This document shows, in pieces, positions 58,042 to 64,000 of a DNA stretch of 64,000 nt. The notes under the pieces were generated by a model. That model had not been told where the DNA came from and searched no databases. It worked only from the letters and a program-made list of their open reading frames with translations. Position 1 is the stretch's first letter, and each line of letters opens with the position of its first letter. Source of the stretch: RGIG529 sp050950425 (lineage in GTDB: Bacteria > Bacillota > Clostridia > Oscillospirales > Oscillospiraceae). A program made the position numbers and the translations under genes. The DNA lies in the NCBI GenBank assembly GCA_050950425.1, contig JBMNHO010000001.1, positions 348,216-412,215 of the forward strand. Reading direction: 5' to 3'.

Positions 58042-60507
58042 CTATATTTGCTTTGGCAGCCACTCCCAGAGCCTTAAATCCTCCTGGCCGAGTGACCACA
58101 TGCACATACCTCTGATTTTCCAGCGATAAGCGGCTTCGTTTGCCCAGTAGATGAGCGAGTCCACATCCTGGTAATAGAGGATGGAAAAGCCGTCAGAATC
58201 GCCTAAGAAAAGCCGTGAAATCCAGACATTGATGTCTCTTGGAATGACCTTCACCTGATAGTCGTTTCCGCAGACCAGAGGCAGAAGACTCGAATGGAAA
58301 AACTCATAATCAAGAGAGATGCTTTCCGTTCTCGTCTCATGTTCCTCGATATCGGAGGTGACGGTAAAAACCTGAAACTCATCATCCCAAGAAACACCGG
58401 TTCTTGGAATTCTGCCAAAACTCGTCCGGCTTCCATCAGGCAGGACGACATCAAAGCACTCGTAGGGTTCATAGGTAAAGCTGTCTCCCACACGAAAGAG
58501 CTGGCAGTGTACTTTGCTGTCTGAGCTTATGCCTGCAAAGCCTGATGTATTTGCCACCGTTTTTTGAAAACGCAGACTGCTTGATGCTCCGGAATACACC
58601 CTGACATTCGTGCCTCTTTTTCTCATTTCAATCGTATAAAGATTTGGGGCATCTCGTATCTTGGCATCCGCTGTCTTTTCAAAGGAAGTCGCATAACTTC
58701 CCAGCAAAACATCTCCCTGATACAGCTCCACCGCCTGTGCTTCGTAGTTCAGGCAGCAGAACAGATCGCCTAGGTAAACACCCGCCCTTCCGGTAAAGCT
58801 TTGAGGGAAGATGAGCTGTGCCCGCAGATGAAGGTCCTGAAAGTCGCCGTAATTTAAGGCAAGCTCTCCGTAGCCTTCCAGCTGTGAGTAGGGACGGTTT
58901 TTCCCAAACTCATCCTCCTGCCAGACCTGCCATTCACCGGAAAGGATACTCCAGTAGCTTTCAGGAAGCGGTGGCCGGTCTCTAAAATCCTCATACCAGA
59001 TGAGGGCGGAGTCCGCTTTCCTCCGAAGCATCTCGAAAGTGAGCTTAAAGCCCTCTCTTGGAGCCACCATCACGCCGTGTATGTCCTTAAACTTTCTCGG
59101 AGACAAAAGGTAACTTGCTTCGCTGACGGATGTTTCTTCGGCAAAAGAACTGCAGACCTTAAAACCGTAAAACTGCACGCCCTTAGCGGCAACCGATACC
59201 GTAAGCGTATGTGTTCCGGCAGATAGGGAGACCGCCTTCCATACCCCTTTCCAAAAGGTCGTCCGCCAGTAGGGCCACCAGAGCCTGGGCTCCTCGACAA
59301 GAACGCTTGTGCCGTCAAGCGAAAGCCGGACACTGTTTTTATCCCACAGTGGAAAGCCGAGCTTAACGGCCAAATCGTAGCTTCCGGCAGCCGGCACACT
59401 GAACTCATAGACGGCTTCTCCGTTATCACCGAGCGTAATCATTCCGTCCGAGATGGAAACAATGCCGGAATAGGAATCAGGCTCTGCATTTCTGTCAACA
59501 ACGACACCGTCAAAGTTTGTCTTTTGCGTCTTTCCGTAGGAGGTGAGATACCGCCTTCGTTTATAGACTTCACCCATCAAGGGGTAACTGTAATGTTCAG
59601 CATCCCGTCCTTCCATGTAGTCATAGACATGCGGAAGGGCAAAGGGTCCCTTGTCATAATCATCCCAGTAAGCAACGATAGGGATTTGAGGAGATGCGGG
59701 CACTGTTTCCTTAAATTGATAGTAGCCCGTCATCCAGTTCTTTGCTCCGTAATAGGTATGCGATACGCCCCGGTAGGTGTCGCCTAAGTTTTCCGGCGTG
59801 TCATAAATCTGCCAGTTCCAGCCGTAAGCCGGCATGCCGAAATAAATCTTTTCAGGCGGCATCACGGATACGGCATAGTCATAGATACCTTCCAGCCAGT
59901 CTCTTGGAGAAACAGGCCCCGGAGCAGAACCCGCCCAGGCCATGCCATAGCTCATAATGGATGCCGTATCACAGTAAGGTGCAAGGTCGCCGTAGACACA
60001 CCAGTTTTCACCGCCGACCGAGCCTTTCACGCTTGTCATACCGGGAAGGCAGATGTTGATGCGTTTTCTTCCGTCATAGCTTTTAACGGCCTGATAGATA
60101 TTCTGAAACATCGCTGTGGACTTAGCCGCTGTGGAGTAATCTCCTCCGCCTTCCAGGTCAATATCCACACCATCACACCAGGGATACTTTTCCATGATGC
60201 GGATAAGCTCGGATAAAAATATATCCTGAGCACCGTTTGTGTTTTCCCGTATGGCTCTGAAGATGGAATTGTAGCCGTCGTTAGCGACAGTTAAAAGCCA
60301 GCGAATATGCGGCCATTTCCTTATATAAGGCATCATGTCCGAGATAGTAACTCCCGTTTCATAGATTTCACCTGTCGCCCGTACCTTAAAAGAAAAAAGA
60401 CCGATCTGATTGATGCGGTCTCCGTACTTTTCCAGAGCTTCATACATTCTTGCGTTTCCCATAAAGGTCCAGACCATGATTTCTCTGCTTTTTAAGGGGT
60501 CAATCAA
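58042..60507 (-). CDS. GH18-type tail protein with large inserted domain
   Basis: This 821-residue protein starts at TTG 60507, after GGAGGTGAG, overlapping the upstream TGA. Residues 1-~320 are most of a glycoside hydrolase 18 barrel: WTFMGNARMYEALEKYG, the catalytic DGVDIDLE (112-119, Glu119 as acid/base), SIMSYGMAWAG and IYFGMPAYGWNWQIYD. About 325-775 are beta-rich modules (a CBM6-like one with YEFSVPAAGSYDLAVKLGFP, then a LamG/concanavalin-like one with GRAGVYLGDLFCC). The last ~45 residues (ILYYQDVDSLIYWANEAAYR, GMCMWSLGQED) resume the barrel's end. It likely cuts wall or surface sugars at the tail tip. Confidence 0.85.
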   Translation of the reverse strand: MIDPLKSREIMVWTFMGNARMYEALEKYGDRINQIGLFSFKVRATGEIYETGVTISDMMPYIRKWPHIRWLLTVANDGYNSIFRAIRENTNGAQDIFLSELIRIMEKYPWCDGVDIDLEGGGDYSTAAKSTAMFQNIYQAVKSYDGRKRINICLPGMTSVKGSVGGENWCVYGDLAPYCDTASIMSYGMAWAGSAPGPVSPRDWLEGIYDYAVSVMPPEKIYFGMPAYGWNWQIYDTPENLGDTYRGVSHTYYGAKNWMTGYYQFKETVPASPQIPIVAYWDDYDKGPFALPHVYDYMEGRDAEHYSYPLMGEVYKRRRYLTSYGKTQKTNFDGVVVDRNAEPDSYSGIVSISDGMITLGDNGEAVYEFSVPAAGSYDLAVKLGFPLWDKNSVRLSLDGTSVLVEEPRLWWPYWRTTFWKGVWKAVSLSAGTHTLTVSVAAKGVQFYGFKVCSSFAEETSVSEASYLLSPRKFKDIHGVMVAPREGFKLTFEMLRRKADSALIWYEDFRDRPPLPESYWSILSGEWQVWQEDEFGKNRPYSQLEGYGELALNYGDFQDLHLRAQLIFPQSFTGRAGVYLGDLFCCLNYEAQAVELYQGDVLLGSYATSFEKTADAKIRDAPNLYTIEMRKRGTNVRVYSGASSSLRFQKTVANTSGFAGISSDSKVHCQLFRVGDSFTYEPYECFDVVLPDGSRTSFGRIPRTGVSWDDEFQVFTVTSDIEEHETRTESISLDYEFFHSSLLPLVCGNDYQVKVIPRDINVWISRLFLGDSDGFSILYYQDVDSLIYWANEAAYRWKIRGMCMWSLGQEDLRLWEWLPKQI

Positions 60508-61076
60508 AACGGCTCACCTCCTTCCTCCATTTGCTGCAAGGTAAAGAGCACTCTCGCGGATTTTCCATCAGGAAGCTCGATCTTGTGCTTAGAATCCCAA
60601 GCGGCACTGTATGAATAAAAGCCTTCTTTTTGAAAAGGTTGTCCATTGTTTGTTGTCTTTCTTTCCGATGCGGAAAAGATCAGTTCATCATCCCTTTGCA
60701 AAATCTCAGGGAAAAAGGCTCTTTGTCCGCCTGCCGCCTGCAAGATCGTCACACCTTCCATGTCCGATTTTGGATATAGCTTGATATCAATACCTGTTGA
60801 AGTCTTCCCAAGATTAAAAAGGATCAGGGTTTCCTGTCCTCGGACGATGCCGTTATACCAGACAGGCTCCTTAGCCACGCCGCCCTCACTTTCTTTTTGA
60901 AGCATGATCTCCGTGTGCGGATAAAAGCCCGTCACCCGATCACCTTCCTGAAGCATGAGATCGGTTAGCCAGATGGTACCTGCCATGTCGGTTAAAAGCG
61001 GCTTTATTGTCACGGACACGACTCGCTTGTCCTGCTTTTTATTTATGGTCTCAGAGAGCCTGTAAAACTTCTTCAT
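60504..61076 (-). CDS. Phage tail-associated protein
   Basis: This 190-residue protein (KKFYRLSETINKKQDKRVVS, then MAGTIWLTDLMLQEGDRVTG and FYPHTEIMLQK) is beta-rich with no motif I know. Its TIWLTDLMLQEG segment matches IFVTDILLQGG of the small upstream protein, so the two share a module. ATG 61076 is chosen, 4 bases after the upstream TGA; an earlier ATG at 61136 runs inside the upstream gene. It precedes the GH18-like gene by overlap. A role in the tail tip is inferred from position. Confidence 0.6.
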   Translation of the reverse strand: MKKFYRLSETINKKQDKRVVSVTIKPLLTDMAGTIWLTDLMLQEGDRVTGFYPHTEIMLQKESEGGVAKEPVWYNGIVRGQETLILFNLGKTSTGIDIKLYPKSDMEGVTILQAAGGQRAFFPEILQRDDELIFSASERKTTNNGQPFQKEGFYSYSAAWDSKHKIELPDGKSARVLFTLQQMEEGGEPF

Positions 61077-61080
61077 ATCA

Positions 61081-61278
61081 TCACCCGTCCAGCGTAAATC
61101 GAATCTCGGAAGGGTGCGGCACCCAGCCGGTCGCAAGAGAGCCGCCCTGAAGGAGGATGTCCGTCACAAAGATTTGTCCGGCGCAGTCTGAAATAAAGAT
61201 ACGCACCGTGACGGATTTTAGTTTTGACATATAACCCTTAGGCGCAATGCTGTCTTTTACTTTTCTAAAATAGGCCAT
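61081..61278 (-). CDS. Small phage tail-associated protein
   Basis: This 65-residue protein (AYFRKVKDSIAPKGYMSKLK, then TVRIFISDCAGQIFVTDILL and QGGSLATGWVPHPSEIRF) lies between the Tal-like gene and a larger homologous neighbour. The shared TDxxLQxG pattern followed by a tryptophan/tyrosine-proline-histidine phrase suggests a duplicated strand module. A GGGGGTGAG site precedes ATG 61278. Function unknown; likely part of the tail tip. Confidence 0.6.
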   Translation of the reverse strand: MAYFRKVKDSIAPKGYMSKLKSVTVRIFISDCAGQIFVTDILLQGGSLATGWVPHPSEIRFTLDG

Positions 61279-61290
61279 CCGCTCACCCCC

Positions 61291-63813
61291 CTAATAAAGG
61301 TCGATAAATCTCGTCTCAACGCTTCCGTCTTCATATTCGATTTCCACTTCCACGCCGACTTGGGAAGTATCCGAAAGTTTCTCCAAGTTTTCCGAAGCGA
61401 TGGCCAGAGACAAGGTATAGCTTTTACGATTGGAAGGATAGACGGTCTGTGCCATAGACTTTGTAAGTCCTGCCGCACCTTCCGCCTTAAAAGCGGCCGT
61501 TCCCGTACCGCCCGTCTCGTTCACGGCTTCAAAGCCGGAATTCAGCCAGTAGGCCATCCCGTCATCCGCGCGAGAGTTTTTCAGATGGTTAAAAGGCACC
61601 ATATCGGAGATGTTGCCCCCACCAAAAGCGCCTGCCCCTTCCAGGGTATCTGCGATGGTCTCCAGCCTTTCCACGGAAGAACCGAGATTTTTTAAGGTCG
61701 TCGACAGCTCCAGCACCGTATTCCAAGGCTCCTGCAGGTTATATTCTCTTCGCACAATCCTTGTCGTAACGGAAATCCCCAGTTCCTTGTCTTCCACCAG
61801 GACATAGTCACCCAGCGACCAGGCTTCATGAGAAAAGCCCGTAAGGACGGATAAGTCCATCGCATGAAGGACATAGGAGATTTTCGGTTTGGCATATTGT
61901 GCCAATCGCATCGCCGTGAACTCCTTCATCTGGTAGGGATTGGTAAAGGAAGAACAGTCAAGTGTGGAGATGCGCACATCATTTGAATAGGTGAAATCTT
62001 CCAGATAGGGCTTGCCGCCGTTGATATCGGAAAAAGTCATCCCCTCCGCTCCTACTGCATACAAGCGTGTCACAAGATTTCTCGTATCTATGACCCGCTC
62101 AATACTTTTCATGTTCTTTCTATAGGCAAAAAGCGCACCTGAATCCCTGCCGCTCACCGTATAGAGATGAACGAGCCTGTTGGATGAGTCAAAGACCAGG
62201 TCTCCGCCGTGAAGGCTTGCGACAGCGCGAAGGATGGAAAGAGCATTCTTCTCTTGCGATACCCAGGTGCGTTTTGTCTTAACATTGACCGTGCCGACAT
62301 GCCACTCTGTGCCCTCAAGAGCGTAAGCCATCGCTGTTTCAGCCGTCTCTGCATCAAAGCTTTTTTCTTCTTTGCGGACGCTGAAGGTCAGATCGTAAAA
62401 CTCCGCTTCGGCATAGACTTCCGTCACGGTGTTTCCCGAAGCGTCCTTGATGTCGTTAATGGTTCTGACTTTATAAATATCATCAACAATTTGAATTTTC
62501 TTCTCGTTTTCTAAATAGCTTCTTTTCTCATCTCTGAAGGGAAGCTTGAAGTGGAGCGTATCCTCGCCGTTGACCTCACTTGTGACAATGATGTCGTAGG
62601 CGTTTTCCAGAACCGCTTCCCAGGCACCCTCTTTTGTCAAAAGTACGGGCCTTGCAAAGCCCATCTTTTCATAAGGGGCTTTGGGGATATCGTAGATTCT
62701 GATATCAAGAAGCTTTGGCGTTTTCTTTGCATCGGTTGTCGTAAGGGTGATGCGAAAGCGGATGTAGTTAGCTGTAGCCTTGATTTTTCCGTCTTCCGGA
62801 AGAGCAGTCCATTTACCCCATGTATTAAGGTCGGTGCTTAGGCCAAATTCCACCGCTGAAATATCCGTTACGCCCGCTTCATATTCCTTAGTAATGGCAA
62901 TCCTTCCTGTACCGGAAAGAGACAGCGGTTTTGCCGTTGTCAAAAGTTCTCCAGTTAAAGGATAGATGCCGTCCGTTTTCTTTAAGAGCACTTTGCCGGG
63001 TTCAGTTAATGCATCAACCGATGAAGCACTGTCGCCGCCACTAGCAAAATAAGAGGAGCGAAAGTACTCTTCCAGATCCTGCACGGTAAGTTCTGAATCT
63101 GTATCCAAAAACCAGTCGTCAAAGCCTCCTGCATACCAGTAGCTTCCGGCATGCATGCCCATGATGATATCCGCTGTGCATAAGCGGTTCAGTTCACCTG
63201 TAAAAGAGTAGGCCTCCGATACCCAGCACTTGCCATCCGACCTGTCGCCTATGACATACTGTGCCGTCCTCACATTCGGTCGAATGATACAGGCAATAAA
63301 ATAAATCCCGCCGTTCTTAAAAGTAAAGGAAGGAGAGGTCGTCCTGTCTAATATGAGCGAGCCTGCTTCGTTATAGAGCATGACGCGCGGTCTTCCCTGA
63401 AAGAAGGAAAGATAAAAGATCGGCTGACCCGGACCGGATCTGGTATTAAAAAGCGGGCAGTAGGTATTCCCGATAGAGTAAATCGTCGGTTTGATCCAGC
63501 CGCCGACTAAAATCGTATCGCCGATATTCTGAAAAATGCTGCCGTCATTAGTAAGTTTTAAATAGGACTGTTCCGTTCCCGGATCATGGAGGTTTAACTG
63601 GATGTAGTTTCCCATCACGCCTGAGCGAATCCCTGCTGTTGTGCCGCTTCGGTTTATGACTTCCATCTTGCGATTACTGCCGGAGGAATCCATAAGAAAC
63701 CCCTGATCATCAAAGCTGTCCTCGTTGAAACGCCAAAGACCGGATTTAGCAAGGGCAGCCGGAAACTCACCCGTAAAATCTTCCTGTGATTGAATCGTTA
63801 ATTTAAGTGCCAT
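61291..63813 (-). CDS. Tal/tail spike protein with LamG-like N-terminal domain
   Basis: This 840-residue protein has a LamG/concanavalin-like N-terminal domain to ~250 (SGLWRFNEDSFDDQGFLMDS, ILVGGWIKPTIYSIGNTYCP, MGMHAGSYWYAGGFDDWFLD). A short discoidin-like part follows, then from ~385 a phage tail hub/Tal (Prophage_tail) domain (YDIIVTSEVNGEDTLHFKLP, NLVTRLYAVGAEGMTFSDIN, SLGDYVLVEDKELGISVTTR). The end has a carbohydrate-binding-like part (YWLNSGFEAVNETGGTGTAA). ATG 63813 follows GGAGGTGATGAC. It is probably the receptor or wall contact of prophage 2 and lies directly after the Dit gene. Confidence 0.82.
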   Translation of the reverse strand: MALKLTIQSQEDFTGEFPAALAKSGLWRFNEDSFDDQGFLMDSSGSNRKMEVINRSGTTAGIRSGVMGNYIQLNLHDPGTEQSYLKLTNDGSIFQNIGDTILVGGWIKPTIYSIGNTYCPLFNTRSGPGQPIFYLSFFQGRPRVMLYNEAGSLILDRTTSPSFTFKNGGIYFIACIIRPNVRTAQYVIGDRSDGKCWVSEAYSFTGELNRLCTADIIMGMHAGSYWYAGGFDDWFLDTDSELTVQDLEEYFRSSYFASGGDSASSVDALTEPGKVLLKKTDGIYPLTGELLTTAKPLSLSGTGRIAITKEYEAGVTDISAVEFGLSTDLNTWGKWTALPEDGKIKATANYIRFRITLTTTDAKKTPKLLDIRIYDIPKAPYEKMGFARPVLLTKEGAWEAVLENAYDIIVTSEVNGEDTLHFKLPFRDEKRSYLENEKKIQIVDDIYKVRTINDIKDASGNTVTEVYAEAEFYDLTFSVRKEEKSFDAETAETAMAYALEGTEWHVGTVNVKTKRTWVSQEKNALSILRAVASLHGGDLVFDSSNRLVHLYTVSGRDSGALFAYRKNMKSIERVIDTRNLVTRLYAVGAEGMTFSDINGGKPYLEDFTYSNDVRISTLDCSSFTNPYQMKEFTAMRLAQYAKPKISYVLHAMDLSVLTGFSHEAWSLGDYVLVEDKELGISVTTRIVRREYNLQEPWNTVLELSTTLKNLGSSVERLETIADTLEGAGAFGGGNISDMVPFNHLKNSRADDGMAYWLNSGFEAVNETGGTGTAAFKAEGAAGLTKSMAQTVYPSNRKSYTLSLAIASENLEKLSDTSQVGVEVEIEYEDGSVETRFIDLY

Positions 63814-63817
63814 GTCA

Positions 63818-64000
63818 TCACCTCCATCGGCTTCGTGCATTGATTTTCAGTTCTGAAAATGTTCCGTTCACAGCCTGAATAAGAACGCTGTTTTCGCCGA
63901 TCCTAAGCTCCGGAAAGTTCAGCTCCTTGAGATAAGGGAGTGCGTTTCTCAGCACAAGCCCGCTTCCATCTTCCACATAGGCCGTCATCTTCTCCGTGTC
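63818..64000 (-). CDS. Distal tail protein (Dit) C-terminal end, partial
   Basis: The minus-strand frame is open from the window edge to TGA 63820-63818, giving 60 residues that end ELKINARSRWR. The segment LPYLKELNFPELRIGENSVL followed by IQAVNGTFSEL is typical of the last strands of Dit proteins, which sit just before the Tal gene in tail operons. Confidence 0.7.
   Translation of the reverse strand, partial: DTEKMTAYVEDGSGLVLRNALPYLKELNFPELRIGENSVLIQAVNGTFSELKINARSRWR

Larger units (their letters stand above)
56418..64000 (-). mobile_element. Prophage 2, tail and lysis region (right part outside window)
   Basis: On the minus strand the order is Dit end, Tal/tail spike, two small proteins, GH18-like tail protein, terminator, holin, amidase. 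Holin and amidase are homologous to those of prophage 1, but the structural proteins differ, so this is another phage rather than a duplication. Confidence 0.88.

Overview
The window looks like a Firmicutes genome of gut-clostridial type (Lachnospiraceae/Oscillospiraceae-like). This rests on the gene families, strong AGGAGG-type ribosome binding sites, and a Tn1549-like conjugative element of the kind found in such hosts. Nearly all of it is mobile DNA.

Region 1 (1-12.45 kb, + strand) is the tail and lysis end of a siphovirus-type prophage: head-tail connector end, tail terminator, major tail protein, a G/GT pair of tail chaperones joined by a -1 frameshift, tape measure, Dit, Tal-like protein, two tail tip/fibre proteins, holin, a baseplate-like protein and an amidase, closed by a clear terminator. 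Region 2 (12.5-15.05 kb) holds a small SHOCT-like protein, a full large serine recombinase, a catalytic-domain-less recombinase homologue, and a third recombinase cut off near 14,990.

Region 3 (about 15-44.5 kb, + strand) is the backbone of an integrative conjugative element: ParB, a replication-initiator-like protein, PcfB, coupling protein, Maff2, a VirB6/TrbL-like protein, PrgI, VirB4, a NlpC/P60 hydrolase, an SH3/DUF4366 protein, topoisomerase III, an ArdC/metallopeptidase polyvalent protein, TTRAP, a 2,974-residue methylase-SNF2 protein with TnpV overprinted inside it, DUF3846, DUF3848/3849, MobC and a relaxase. Five of these otherwise unrelated proteins end with the same [KR]PSVLxKL peptide 27-31 residues from the C terminus, encoded by different synonymous codons. 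This is the most unusual signal in the window.

Region 4 (44.7-54.86 kb, - strand) is a defence island in cargo position: type III restriction mod (5'-truncated) and res (frameshifted), a GNAT protein, a SIMPL protein, a DUF6508 protein and two apparently intact DUF262 (GmrSD-like) proteins.

Region 5 (54.9-56.4 kb) is AT-rich. It carries an Erm-family 23S rRNA methyltransferase with its own promoter, a 9-codon leader peptide ending in Arg-Ile-Arg-Lys, and overlapping attenuator hairpins. The block lies between imperfect ~60-bp direct repeats.

Region 6 (56.45-64 kb, - strand) is the tail and lysis end of a second prophage: Dit end, Tal/tail spike with a LamG-like head, two small proteins, a GH18-type protein with a large domain inserted in its barrel, holin, and amidase with LysM. 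The two phage lysis cassettes converge on the conjugative element and are homologous to each other. No integrase is seen on the right side of the element, so its right boundary is not resolved.
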